Source of the DNA: Elusimicrobiota bacterium
Lineage (GTDB): Bacteria > Elusimicrobiota > Elusimicrobia > Elusimicrobiales > Elusimicrobiaceae
Length of the DNA: 64,000 nucleotides
Assembly (NCBI GenBank): GCA_009778915.1
Contig: WRFH01000001.1
Span: 1 to 64,000 of the forward strand
Reading direction: 5' to 3'
Both the position numbers and the translations under genes were made by a program. The notes under the pieces were generated by a model that was given only the letters and a program-made list of their open reading frames with translations, was not told the DNA's origin and ran no database searches. Shown here piece after piece: positions 51,912 to 61,900 of the stretch; position 1 is the first letter of the stretch; every line of letters begins with the position of its first letter.

Positions 51912-51958
51912 AAATATGAAAAGTCTTTTGTTATATTTCAGAATTGCGATATATTCTG
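51912..51958. promoter_or_regulatory. Two inverted repeats before the methyltransferase gene
   Basis: CAGAAT/ATTCTG (51939-51944, 51953-51958) forms a 20-base imperfect palindrome, and AAATAT/ATATTT (51912-51917, 51933-51938) lies beside it. They are 23-70 bases upstream of the start, where R-M controller or autorepressor sites often lie. No controller gene is seen. Confidence 0.4.
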
Positions 51959-52028
51959 TTTGAAACATAACAATGCATATACTTTTTTTTCTATGATATG
52001 GATGCTTGCGGTTTTTTGGCGGGGCAAT

Positions 52029-52078
52029 AAAAAAGCGACCTTTAATTATGGAGTTAGGAAACTCATAAAAAAGGTCGC
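52029..52078 (-). terminator. Intrinsic terminator in the dcm leader
   Basis: GCGACCTTT/AAAGGTCGC with an inner GAGTT/AACTC hairpin is followed by TTTTTTATT on the minus strand. It would stop transcripts before the methyltransferase gene unless the alternative fold forms. Confidence 0.75.
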
Positions 52079-52160
52079 CAGGACGCCTATGCTCGTGAAA
52101 GCATAGGACGCCCTTAAGATGGCGACACTCTTTTTGATGTTCCTAACTCTACTTGTATTT

Positions 52161-52202
52161 CTACAAATAAGCGAAGGTTTTAACCTTCCACCAAAAAAGC
52201 AT
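52161..52202 (-). CDS. Possible 13-residue leader peptide
   Basis: An ATG at 52202 opens the frame MLFWWKVKTFAYL, stop at 52161, just before the first pairing segment of the leader structure. Two adjacent Trp codons are notable. There is no Shine-Dalgarno at proper distance (AAAAGGAG lies 31 bases upstream), so translation is uncertain. Confidence 0.25.
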   Translation of the reverse strand: MLFWWKVKTFAYL

Positions 52203-52268
52203 CAAGTTTTTTTACGTCTTATTTTATATAAATCTCCTTTTAAAATATATTAGAATAACGTCATTAAC

Positions 52269-52297
52269 ATAATAAAAACCAGTTCATCTTTTATCAA
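52269..52297 (-). promoter_or_regulatory. Promoter of the structured leader
   Basis: On the minus strand TTGATA (52297-52292), a 17-base spacer and TATTAT (52274-52269) match sigma-70-type promoters well. Start would be near 52262. The terL stop lies about 110 bases upstream. Confidence 0.7.
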
Positions 52298-52409
52298 AAA
52301 ATCCTTATAGTCTAATTTTAGCATATAACTTTTGCTGTATTTTTTCGCGTGTATTTTTTACGTCATACACATTGAGCATAATTTTTGGAAGAATAGCAAC
52401 TCACTACTT

Positions 52410-53981
52410 TTAGTTAAAGAATTTTCTTACCCACGAATCATCTTGCGGAATCTTAAAACAATGGGTGTAAAGAGTTTCCAATGCGTCAGGCCCGTCATCG
52501 TGTTTGCCGTTTGGGAATTGCCTTAATTGGTCAAGCAAAATTTTATCTTTTGAATTAAACAGTATTTTGCCGTGAGATATAGGAACTTGCAGGGAGGCTA
52601 TCCTGTCTATTTTATTAGCAGTGTGCTGAATTTTTTCTATCTGGAGGGGACAGCCGTCAAAATATAATTCTCGGTCAATATCTTGGGCTAATATTTCTTG
52701 GAAATTATTTGTTTCTATTAATAGTGCGCTAAGATGATATTCTCTATGTATTTCTTTCACTATATTCACTATTTCGGCTGGTTTGCACCTGACTATATAA
52801 GATTTTAATATTCTGAGTACGCCCAGACCGGTATTGTGGCTGCCGACGATAATAGCTGTATAATCGCCCTTGGAAGTGGAGCGTCCGAGGCTGGGGTCAC
52901 AAGCGGCAAAAGTATATGAGTAGGAATGTTCAGGCGCATAGTTTTCTTTTTTCTCTTCGTCCCAAAATCTAATATCTTCCATCGTAAAAAGCCCGCTGCC
53001 TTTGGTGTTAGGGTCATTTTGCATTTCGCAGTCAAAAGAAAAGTGGCCTTGGTCCTCACGCATACACATGAGGTCATAATATGTAAATTTTTCAGGCCAA
53101 AGGATTTTCACGCCTTTAAGCATTATCTCTTTGCGCTCTTCATAAAATCCTTTTGCAGCTTGGGGGCCATGCTGTCCTTTATACTCACTGCGGTTACAAT
53201 AAATACCGCGCCACTTGTCCCAAAGTTCCTGATGCATAGCTCCTTGAATGATTGATTTATAAATATGTTTTTCCCAGCCGGAGTATTCCTTGGTGTCTGT
53301 ATATTTTGCAAGGAGCGAGTTGTAGTGGTGTATCGTACCAGTTAGAATAAAATTGGTATTAGCATCACCGGCTTTCAGAATACTTTTTTCAAACCATTGC
53401 TGTATTCTGTCTTGGGTTTCTGTTTCTTTGGCCTCGTCTCCTTCAACGTCGTCCAAAACCACAAGTGTCGGGCGATATTGGTTGTTACGCAACCCGCGCA
53501 ATTGCTGCCCGCTGCCCAAAGCTACGATTTTAATCCTGTTGCGCGTATTTATTTCCCGCTGGGTCTGTTTTAGCGGATTTGGTTTTTTATACTCGCATAC
53601 GTTTGGAAAATCTGCTATAAGGCGAGGGTTACTTTCAAGCTGTGTCTTTACTTGTGCCAGGAAAGTTGTTGCCTGTTCTTTCGTGTTTGAAATTATTACT
53701 ACAAACCGTTCCTTTGCATAGCAAAGAGAATAAATAATATATTGAAGCGTGATAATAGTGCTTTTTGCGGAGCCTCTCGGCGCGGCAATAGCCAGCCGCT
53801 GTCCGCGCTTGCTTGAAGCAGTTTGCAAGATATTGCCTAATTCAACGTGGAAAGCGGAGCCGGGAATAGTATTATAATCCTTAAAATAATATTCTCTAAA
53901 CTTGTTAAAATCCAGCCCTGCTTTTCGGCGTTCTTTTGCTATTTTCTCTTCAATCCTGTTTATTTTTATTTCCGGGTTCAT
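52410..53981 (-). CDS. Phage terminase large subunit
   Basis: The protein has 523 residues if started at the second ATG (GGAG seven bases upstream). Walker A APRGSAKST is at 67-75 and Walker B TLVVLDDVEG near 178. The C-terminal nuclease carries FAACDPSLG, the LLIETNNF strand and DDGPDALE. It would package DNA into a prohead. No portal, protease or capsid gene follows; the R-M leader does, so this is a partial or repurposed packaging block. Confidence 0.92.
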   Translation of the reverse strand: MNPEIKINRIEEKIAKERRKAGLDFNKFREYYFKDYNTIPGSAFHVELGNILQTASSKRGQRLAIAAPRGSAKSTIITLQYIIYSLCYAKERFVVIISNTKEQATTFLAQVKTQLESNPRLIADFPNVCEYKKPNPLKQTQREINTRNRIKIVALGSGQQLRGLRNNQYRPTLVVLDDVEGDEAKETETQDRIQQWFEKSILKAGDANTNFILTGTIHHYNSLLAKYTDTKEYSGWEKHIYKSIIQGAMHQELWDKWRGIYCNRSEYKGQHGPQAAKGFYEERKEIMLKGVKILWPEKFTYYDLMCMREDQGHFSFDCEMQNDPNTKGSGLFTMEDIRFWDEEKKENYAPEHSYSYTFAACDPSLGRSTSKGDYTAIIVGSHNTGLGVLRILKSYIVRCKPAEIVNIVKEIHREYHLSALLIETNNFQEILAQDIDRELYFDGCPLQIEKIQHTANKIDRIASLQVPISHGKILFNSKDKILLDQLRQFPNGKHDDGPDALETLYTHCFKIPQDDSWVRKFFN

Positions 53982-54543
53982 GTTCATTCTCCAGTAGTTT
54001 AATCTCCGCCTTATGCGCCTCTATTACTTCCGCCGGGAGTATGTTTTTAGACTCTTCCAACTCTTTGTTAATTTCCTCTATCTGTTGTTCCAGCGTTTTG
54101 CCGGTGGTAATATTTATATTCCGCGCCGCCTCCGGCAGATAACCGAGGGACTGTAAGATTTTTATACGGTCTTTTAGTATCTGCACGGCATAATATTCCG
54201 CTTGCGCGCGTTCTGAAATAGAACCGTCTTTACTCCGTGCCATTCTGACGAGGTTGCCGTAACTCATATTTGTCTTGAGCATAAAATCCCCAACGGCCTT
54301 TTGAATAATATCAGGGTCAGGATTTAAAGCGTTTCTATCGGCAATAGCTTCCAAGTCGCGTTTTATAGTTTTCTCGCTGACCTTAAACAACTCAGCCATA
54401 CTTACAAGTGTCCCGCCCTCAAGAGAAAGCACTTCCACACAGTCTATGCGTGCCTCTTTTTTAACGAAGGAGGCATCAAGGGTTTTGTCTTTTAATCCTT
54501 GAATTACTTTATAGACGTGGGTTTCTTCTTTCGGCGTACTCAT
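53950..54543 (-). CDS. Probable phage terminase small subunit
   Basis: The protein has 197 residues. A helix-turn-helix-like segment (GGTLVSMAELFKVSEKTIKRDLEAI, about 43-67) is followed by helices and a charged C-terminus (LEQQIEEINKELEESK). Its place just before terL and overlap with it support a DNA-recognition subunit role. AAGGAG lies five bases before the ATG, which overlaps the methyltransferase stop (ATGA). Confidence 0.72.
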   Translation of the reverse strand: MSTPKEETHVYKVIQGLKDKTLDASFVKKEARIDCVEVLSLEGGTLVSMAELFKVSEKTIKRDLEAIADRNALNPDPDIIQKAVGDFMLKTNMSYGNLVRMARSKDGSISERAQAEYYAVQILKDRIKILQSLGYLPEAARNINITTGKTLEQQIEEINKELEESKNILPAEVIEAHKAEIKLLENEHEPGNKNKQD

Positions 54544-55775
54544 AAAATCTCCTTATATTTTTCTAAAACTTCTTTTGACGCTTGATAATGTTTGGCGTAG
54601 CGGCGGACAATAACGTCGCAATATTTCGGGTCTATTTCCATGCCGGCGCAGCGGCGGCCCAGCTTTTCACAAGCTAAAAGCGTCGAACCGGAGCCAGTAA
54701 ACAAATCTAAGACGAGGTCATTTCTGACGGTGCTGTTTTTGAGTGCGCGTTCAGCTAGGGCCGTAGGTTTTTGGTTTGGATGGGTATACGCAGCTGTTTT
54801 ATCTCGCTCAACCTCCCAAAGAGTGCTTTCATTTGTGGGGCCATACCACTTATGGCTTTTGTTTTTATTTTTCCAACCATAGAGGCAAAATTCTGTTTGC
54901 GGATTATAATCAGAATAAGACAACGCGAACTTTTCCTTAACCCAAGTTATAACACAAGCCACATTTAGGTTGAGTTCTATAAGCATATCTATCATTGGGC
55001 CAAATTGTTTAAATCCATTCCAGAGATAGAAAGAAGCGCCGGGTGCGAGATGCCCTGTAGTGTTTTGTAATATTTGTTTCAGCCAAGCTTCATATTTCTT
55101 TTGCGGGAGGTTATCATTTTTGATAACATCAAACTTACCCTTTGTGTTTCCGGGACGTTGCCCCGCGTAAGAAACTGCATAAGGAGGGTCTGTAAATAAA
55201 AGATTTACCTTTTGTCCTTTCAAAAGAAATTCCAAATCAGATTTACTGTGGCTGTCCCCGCACATGAGGATGTTCTTTCCAAGACTTATGACGTCGCCAG
55301 GTTTTGTAATGGGCTCTTTTATTTTTTCTAGTTCCCGTTCCAAATCAAAATTCTCCTCATCATTGGACACCAGCCCGTCCAAAATTTCAGAAACCTCCGT
55401 AAAATCAAATCCGGTCAGACCTATATTTATATCTGGTGTTTGGTTGAGTTCAGACATAAGGCTCTGTAATTTTTGTTCGTCCCAGCTGCCTGAAATTTTA
55501 TTCATGGCTACGTTGAGAGCCTTTTCTTTTGCAAGTGACAGGTTGACCACGACAACCTCTACCTCTTTATATCCTTCCGCTATCAAAATCTTAAGCCTTT
55601 GGTGTCCGCTGACAAGCGTCTTCGTGCGTTTATTCCATATCAACGGCTGGATGTATCCGAAAGTTTGAATACTCTGTTTTATTTTTTCATACTCCGCGTC
55701 GCCGGGTTTCAGGTCCATCCTAGGGTTATACGTCGCAACATTTATTTCGTCTACTTTTATTTTTTCTATGTTCAT
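54540..55775 (-). CDS. ParB-domain DNA adenine/N4-cytosine methyltransferase
   Basis: The protein has 411 residues, started at 55775 (AAGGAGG four bases upstream). The ParB/sulfiredoxin-like domain has TLVSGHQRLKIL at about 52-63. The methylase has LLFTDPPYAVSY (about 191-202) and LDLFTGSGSTLLACEKLGR near 375, an order typical of beta-class enzymes. Such fusions are common beside phage terminases and probably mark phage DNA. First gene of a three-gene packaging string. Confidence 0.93.
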   Translation of the reverse strand: MNIEKIKVDEINVATYNPRMDLKPGDAEYEKIKQSIQTFGYIQPLIWNKRTKTLVSGHQRLKILIAEGYKEVEVVVVNLSLAKEKALNVAMNKISGSWDEQKLQSLMSELNQTPDINIGLTGFDFTEVSEILDGLVSNDEENFDLERELEKIKEPITKPGDVISLGKNILMCGDSHSKSDLEFLLKGQKVNLLFTDPPYAVSYAGQRPGNTKGKFDVIKNDNLPQKKYEAWLKQILQNTTGHLAPGASFYLWNGFKQFGPMIDMLIELNLNVACVITWVKEKFALSYSDYNPQTEFCLYGWKNKNKSHKWYGPTNESTLWEVERDKTAAYTHPNQKPTALAERALKNSTVRNDLVLDLFTGSGSTLLACEKLGRRCAGMEIDPKYCDVIVRRYAKHYQASKEVLEKYKEIL

Positions 55776-55823
55776 ACTGCCTCCTTGTGTACTGCGTATA
55801 TATTTTGCAATTTTGAACATAAA

Positions 55824-55866
55824 AAACGACTGCCGACAGATTTGAATTTTTTCATCTGTCGGCAGT
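55824..55866 (-). terminator. Terminator of the kinase operon
   Basis: A perfect 13-bp stem ACTGCCGACAGAT with its complement and a 12-base loop lies past the 229-residue gene and is followed on the minus strand by CGTTTTTTATG. Confidence 0.85.
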
Positions 55867-55886
55867 AAAAATACTTCAGGGAAATA

Positions 55887-56576
55887 TTATTTGTGTTTAG
55901 AGGCTTTTTTCTTAGGTCTTGCGAGTTCTTTTTTGATAAGTTTGTCGGATTCCATAATTCTGTGTATGCGGATTTGGTCAAATCCAGATTCTCGTGGCAG
56001 AACCCTATTTATTAATTCGCATGATACACCCGCCATTTCCCAAGCGGAAGTTATGCCGTATTTTTTTAAGTAGGGAATTAAGCTGCGTAAAACATTAACC
56101 ACTCTTAAAGTATCTGAATATTTAAAATTTTTATAGTAAATCTCTTGTGATTCGGCCGCCAACGCTTTGGCCTTTTCTGTAACCATAAACTTCTTTATAA
56201 ATTTAACGATGTTACCAATCTCCGGGAGTATATCCGGCAAACGGTAATAAGTCATGTCAATATTATATTGTTCCAATTCTTCCTCAGAAAAGAAATTTGT
56301 ATGGTATAGCGGAATGATATATTCAATCGTATTTTTTATGAAATCCTGGTAAGTTTTGAGGACATTTTTTCTATTTTTATAAAACTGCTTAAAGGCATAA
56401 ATATCTTTATAGCAATCCATATCGAGGTCTGCATTAATAAGCATAAGGATATCAAGTATATTCTTATAATTTAAATTAGGATATTTTTTATCAAGAGCAG
56501 TCTTTATACGAAGATTTTTTTCTACTTCATCCTCATAAAATCTAAACTCTTTAGGCAGTTGTTTTCTTTTCATCAT
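55887..56576 (-). CDS. Hypothetical helical protein, last gene of the kinase operon
   Basis: The protein has 229 residues, mostly alpha-helical, rich in Lys, Tyr and Ile, with a basic tail (ARPKKKASKHK). No motif is recognised. AGGAAT lies before two tandem ATGs, and the start overlaps the kinase gene by 26 bases, so it is translationally coupled to it. It may be a substrate, regulator or inhibitor of the kinase. Confidence 0.65.
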   Translation of the reverse strand: MMKRKQLPKEFRFYEDEVEKNLRIKTALDKKYPNLNYKNILDILMLINADLDMDCYKDIYAFKQFYKNRKNVLKTYQDFIKNTIEYIIPLYHTNFFSEEELEQYNIDMTYYRLPDILPEIGNIVKFIKKFMVTEKAKALAAESQEIYYKNFKYSDTLRVVNVLRSLIPYLKKYGITSAWEMAGVSCELINRVLPRESGFDQIRIHRIMESDKLIKKELARPKKKASKHK

Positions 56577-58893
56577 TATTCCTGGGTTTATTATCTTGAT
56601 TTTTTATTAAAGTGGTTATTTCCTCAAGCAGCTTCTTTTCAGGATATAGGTCAGGGGCGTCTCCAACATAATGTCGCTTTCCGGTCTTTAAATATTTAAA
56701 TAAACCGGACAGCATAACCAAATATGTGTCATCTAAGTACTCCTTGTCTTCCAAAGGGGCGAATTCGCCCACATAATTATTCCCGGCGCAAAACTTTTCA
56801 TTAACAACCGGAGATATGCGCGCCATATCATATGAATCAACCAAGCGCGGGCAGCCAGCCCCGTCTATTATAAGGTAATTATCTTTAAAATCATCTCCAT
56901 TTTGCAAAACTTTTTTTATTTCTTCCTTTGTAAATATACGCGTGGGATTTTTTTCTTTAAAAAGCTCTATACGCAATGCATAAGGAGGCCAATCCAAGAC
57001 AAACTTATTTTCAGATAATATCCCTTCTATTGTTTGTTCAATTTGTTTTTCTATTTTTAAAATATCATCAGATGAAATTTTTAGAAAAAGCCGGTCTTTC
57101 TCTTTTTTAAGATTTCCAATATCTCCGTCTATTTTTTTAAATTTTCCAGATTCAGAAAGATAATATTTGTCTTTATCTATATCAAAAATACTTCCCGATA
57201 TGGAGCCCAGTTCTATTGAAAATTTTATATACGGTTCTTTTACTGCCTCATATTGACAGATAATATCCGTAAAATCCCAGCTTTCGCAATTATCTCGCAT
57301 AAACTTTTTTAGCTTGTCTGAGTCCTCTGGCGATATAACCGTGTTCATAGCTGGGGCTTTATTTTTTCCGCAAAAATCTATATTACATAAGTTACGAAAA
57401 AGTTTAAAATCTTTAACGTTAGAACAATAAAAATAAGCATCTCTCATTAGCTTGATATAGTCTCTAAAAGTATCCGAATCCATTACATTGTGAGTACCGC
57501 TATATCCCGGGCCTTCCAAATTATATACCGAAAACTTGCCGGTAATAATAAAAGAGCCTGAAAGATATCTCCTTATCCTCCTGGTTCCTTGAGGAAAAAG
57601 CGTTTTATCATCATATCGGTTATAATTCTCATATTTGGACCTTACATAATTTCCCGGTTTATCTTCTATCATATATTCAAATTCTTCTTCAGAGTTTTCC
57701 GGTGGGAAAATAGGCTTTAATTCGTCCGCTTCCAAACGCAGATAATTGAACATATAGTCTTTGCCAAAATACTCCGCAATAAGACGCCTAGGTTTCAAAA
57801 TCGTCGAGGTAGAAGCCCCGAAATCCAAAACTATGCAATCCTTTTCCTTGGCAAATTCAGCCTTCTCAAAATCATCTCCTCCACCATCTGGAAAATACGA
57901 ATGATTAATATTGGGAAGCCTTGCCGTCATATTTAAAACGTTTACAATATCTTTCATGTCTTCAAACACTGCCCGCTGCGGTACGCTGCCTTTAAATAAT
58001 GATTTATATATAAAACGCCACTGGCTCTGACACATAGCAATATCATCATTTTTTATTTTTATATAATCTTTTAACTTAAGCGCAAATTCGGAAGCATTGG
58101 GGCGCTCTTTTTGCGAGTCCAGCGTGGACAGATATAAAACTTCTTCCAATTCCACTAAATGTTGTTTTTTAAAATAATTTGAAAGCCCCATTTCTGAATT
58201 TTCAGAGAGGTATGTCCCTTTAAAGCCCATTTTTTTACCTGTTTCATCTGTTAAAAGCAGCCAAAGCGTTTTAGCCAAAGAATATACATCCGCCATCTTC
58301 TTGTCAGCCGTTTTAGGATTTGCTTCCATTACAGGGTCCATCGTTTGCCTGTTTCCGACTCTTTCCTTAATACTTGTAATATCTTCTTTACCTTCATAGC
58401 TTACCAAACCAAAATCAGCCAAGACGAAACCCCCGTTATAAAAATACAAATTACTTGGTTTTATATCCCGGTGGCAGATACCTTTAGCGTGAAGTTCTGA
58501 AAGGCTTTCCGCCAATTCTATAACACACTTGACTTTATTTCCTATATTGTCATCATCTATATTTTTGGAATTTTCAAAATGTTCTTTTATCGGCAACGCA
58601 ATAGGCATTGCATACCAGTAAGGCGGCTTCTCAAGGGAATAATCCAGAATAGGCAAAACTCCTTTGATTTTATCCTGGATTTCGCGCACCTTAACAACTT
58701 CAGTTTTAAATCTTTTCAGTTTTTTTTCAAAATAAGATATTTTATCTTTTAGGATTTTAACGGCAACTTCTTTTCCATCTTTATTTACAGCAAGATACAC
58801 CCTGGCATTACCACCTGCGCCTAGTTTTTTATGGTAATTTATTTTATATCCTATGACTTGTGGTTTTTTAAAGTTCTTCTTGTATTTTTTCAT
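56551..58893 (-). CDS. Ser/Thr protein kinase with long C-terminal region
   Basis: The protein has 780 residues. The kinase domain has the glycine loop GAGGNARVYLA (25-35), VAVK with Lys46, a helix-C Glu near 65, HRDIKPSN (141-148) and DFG (160-162), so it should be active. MDPVMEANP stands where APE usually is. Residues about 300-780 are a unique region with no membrane helix or PASTA repeats; LDFGASTSTILKP near 350 is actin-like in look only. It lies 36 bases after the Mrr/TPR gene. Confidence 0.9.
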   Translation of the reverse strand: MKKYKKNFKKPQVIGYKINYHKKLGAGGNARVYLAVNKDGKEVAVKILKDKISYFEKKLKRFKTEVVKVREIQDKIKGVLPILDYSLEKPPYWYAMPIALPIKEHFENSKNIDDDNIGNKVKCVIELAESLSELHAKGICHRDIKPSNLYFYNGGFVLADFGLVSYEGKEDITSIKERVGNRQTMDPVMEANPKTADKKMADVYSLAKTLWLLLTDETGKKMGFKGTYLSENSEMGLSNYFKKQHLVELEEVLYLSTLDSQKERPNASEFALKLKDYIKIKNDDIAMCQSQWRFIYKSLFKGSVPQRAVFEDMKDIVNVLNMTARLPNINHSYFPDGGGDDFEKAEFAKEKDCIVLDFGASTSTILKPRRLIAEYFGKDYMFNYLRLEADELKPIFPPENSEEEFEYMIEDKPGNYVRSKYENYNRYDDKTLFPQGTRRIRRYLSGSFIITGKFSVYNLEGPGYSGTHNVMDSDTFRDYIKLMRDAYFYCSNVKDFKLFRNLCNIDFCGKNKAPAMNTVISPEDSDKLKKFMRDNCESWDFTDIICQYEAVKEPYIKFSIELGSISGSIFDIDKDKYYLSESGKFKKIDGDIGNLKKEKDRLFLKISSDDILKIEKQIEQTIEGILSENKFVLDWPPYALRIELFKEKNPTRIFTKEEIKKVLQNGDDFKDNYLIIDGAGCPRLVDSYDMARISPVVNEKFCAGNNYVGEFAPLEDKEYLDDTYLVMLSGLFKYLKTGKRHYVGDAPDLYPEKKLLEEITTLIKNQDNKPRNNDEKKTTA

Positions 58894-58929
58894 AAATGAT
58901 AAAAGTTTTATATTGGATACTAGATATCC

Positions 58930-61900
58930 TTAATTTATTTTATATTTTGAAACTAAATTAAGGATGAGGGCGTCTTCTTTTGTAATAATTTCTTTGTATA
59001 CCAATTCTCTTTTAAATTGATTGATAATTATATTACGCTGCTCTTGCGTAAAGACTTGTAATAAAGTATCTAGAAATAACTGAACATCATTCGGAAGAGT
59101 AAAACTTTTCTGTAACCCATATAAAATTTGATATATCATAGCTATTGAGGTGCGCATGGGGAGATTTTTAGATATTTCTTTAGTTAATAAATCAAATGTT
59201 TCTATATTTTTAGCATATGCGTAAGTTAAATCTCTAAATGATATTGGAAGGCCTTTGTATTTTCTCGAAATTAAATCTATCGTTATCTCGAAATGCTTAT
59301 CCTGAGAAATTATGTTATTTTTTGTCAAATATTCAATAAAGGGTATCAAATAAGTTAGTTTTAAATTTTTGTCTGACAGGCAGAATAGTCTAGCGGCACT
59401 ATCATCCGCATATAAAACTATATTTTCTCTAGTAGAAGCTTCTATAAAGCTGTAAGAAGTACAGTGACCAAATTTTTTTGTTAACTCATCTACTTTGTCT
59501 TCTTCATATTTTTTCAAACCCTCGCATGGTATTATCTTGCAATTTTGCTCAATCCAATTTTTAAAATCTATTAATTTTTGAAGTTTTTTTGCATCAATTT
59601 CTTTATTCCTGTCTTCAAGTATTGGATAGGGCACATCTTTATGAAACCACATTTGCCCTTTCCCTAATTGAGAGGCCTCAGTTATACTGTTTTGTAATGT
59701 TAACCAGGATTGGGTTAATATTAAAATATTTTTAAAAGTAGTTAGAAGTTCTTTTTCTAATCCAAGATTAAAGAGATTAAAAAGAGAGATAATATCAATT
59801 ATGACCTCATTGTCTTTGTTGAAAACATCCTGAGAATAGACTTTTGGCGGATTTAAGTTTATATTGCAGTAAATAGCTTTTGATTGTGCTATATCATAAG
59901 TTACGAATATATCTTTTCCCATCAAATCAGAGAATGTTTCTATTGTCAACATTCCGGTATCATATCCAGACAATATAACATCCGTCACTTTGTTAAATTC
60001 AAGCATTTGCTTCCGCACCGCATTTAATCCTTCTATAGGGTTACTTAAGTCTACTTTTATTCCATGTATGGCCTTAGTGTGGGGATGTCTCAAATCAAAG
60101 TCTTTTAAAATTCCTTTAGTTATTAATATACGCTTTGGAACAATTTCTGTGATGGTATATTCTTCAGGATTAGATAAATCATTTATTGCATAGGTAAATT
60201 TATCCCCTACTTGTAATCCCAAAGACAGTTTGCTTAAAGGATAGTTTTTGTCATATACTTCAACAAATGGAATGGTATATGATTTTTCTTCTATAATAAA
60301 CTCTTTTGTTTCATGCTGTGTTTTTATGATAACACCTGTATTAATATCTACTTTGTTTATTTTCGTAATACCTTGTTCTAACAGAATCCTGATAGCATAG
60401 CCTGCTTCTATTACATCATTAGCTTTGCCTTCTTTAATTCTATCCAAAAGTAATTCTAAGGCTTCATTTTTCATATTCAAATACGAATAAATGTTAGCCA
60501 AGTTCTTAATATCGTCATTTGTGAGAGAGGATTTTATTAGGAGATTAATTTCGTCAATGATATTCTTAACATCATTATTAAGTATTCTTATTCTGATTTT
60601 TTCTACTTTCATCTCAGGATTTAATTTTGAATAGTTTTGTTCAAACATCTCTGATATCTTTTTAAACAGTCCGATTCTAAAATAACATTTATACAATATG
60701 GCTATTGTATTTGTATCCTGTTCTGATAAAGGTATGCCTTCGAGGAACTCTAAAGTCTCTCCCATAGGGGCAGTCTTTAGCAATGAGGTTGCATAATCGC
60801 AAGCATCAGCAGAAAACGAAGTTCTATCAATAAATTTTTCAAACCATTCTCGTGCTTTTTTATAATCTCCGCAATTCAAAAAAGCATCGGCTAGATAGGT
60901 TGAATAGAAATAAGGACTATTTTCGGAAACTAACTTTTCAGCCTCTAATAAATCACTGATATCAGTTGTTTTGTTATTGGTAGTTTTAGATTTTTTGGCT
61001 TCATGGTTAGCAATAAGAAATAAAAAATTAGATTTTTCTTTTAAAATATCTAGCATTTTATTTATAGTTTCTTCAGTAGATATTTTCGCCAAATCGCTAA
61101 TAATGTTTATAATTAATACCAGATTTAATGCGCCATATTTATTTGACTCAATGATATCTTTAAAAATCTCAATAGATTTTTCGGGCAAATTATTTTTTAC
61201 ATAAACTAGGGCAAGAGTAGCCTTAGAGCGGTCATCTAAAAATTCTTTCTTGCTTTCTAAATATATAAGATTTTCAGCATGACGTTTCTTGATATAATAT
61301 TGCATTGATACAGCATTTATTATATATGGATTATCAGGGTCAAGGTCCTGGATTTCTTTAATGTATTTATCTGTAAGAGTATTATCCTCCATCATCATAG
61401 AAATTTCTATGATAGCAAAAGCACAATTTATTAGAAATTTCTTTTCCTGGTCATCTTGTAAGGCATTCCATATTCTTAATAACTTCTCTCTAATTTCACT
61501 TAACTTTGAAAAATCTTTCTCTTGTTTTACTCGTACAATAAAGGCCGGATTAATTTTTGCGGCCTCTAGCTCCGTTACAAGGAACTGTACCTTTAATTGT
61601 AAATATGTTTCTTTATCTAAATTATTTTTAGCTTTATCTAAATGTTCTTGAGTCTGTTTATATTTTCGTTGTTCTATATATGCCTGTGATATTGTTGTCG
61701 CAATTGATATGTCTTCTAAAAGAGATGGAGTCAGTTTGGAAACTACTTTAGCAATGTCTTTTGTTTTTGATAAGTTATAATTTAAAACAAGGTTATTTGC
61801 ATTAATATTCAGCGGATTTTTCTCTAATGTTTTATTGGCAAACTCTATCATTTTATCGGAATCTTTTAATAAATAATAAGCAGTTGTCATATTGCTGAGA

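Larger units (their letters stand above)
52029..52262 (-). ncRNA. Attenuator-like structured leader (or small RNA) of the R-M operon
   Basis: Read on the minus strand from about 52262. An antiterminator-like nested fold pairs GAGTTAGGAA (52149-52140) with TTCCTAACTC (52060-52051), GTCGCCA (52126-52120) with TGGCGAC (52080-52074), and CCTATGCT with AGCATAGG (52107-52086). A competing terminator pairs GCGACCTTT with AAAGGTCGC (52078-52035) and ends in TTTTTT (52034-52029). The two folds share 52078-52074 and 52060-52051, so they exclude each other. dcm starts 140 bases further on. It could instead be a free small RNA of about 230 nt. Confidence 0.65.

Noticed and set aside
52021-52200. Retron or diversity-generating element around the structured RNA
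   Set aside because: No reverse transcriptase gene is present nearby; the promoter, terminator and position fit an operon leader better.
56551-58893. PASTA-type PknB/Stk1 kinase of cell-wall signalling
   Set aside because: There is no transmembrane helix or PASTA repeat; the C-terminal region is different and the gene lies in an accessory operon.
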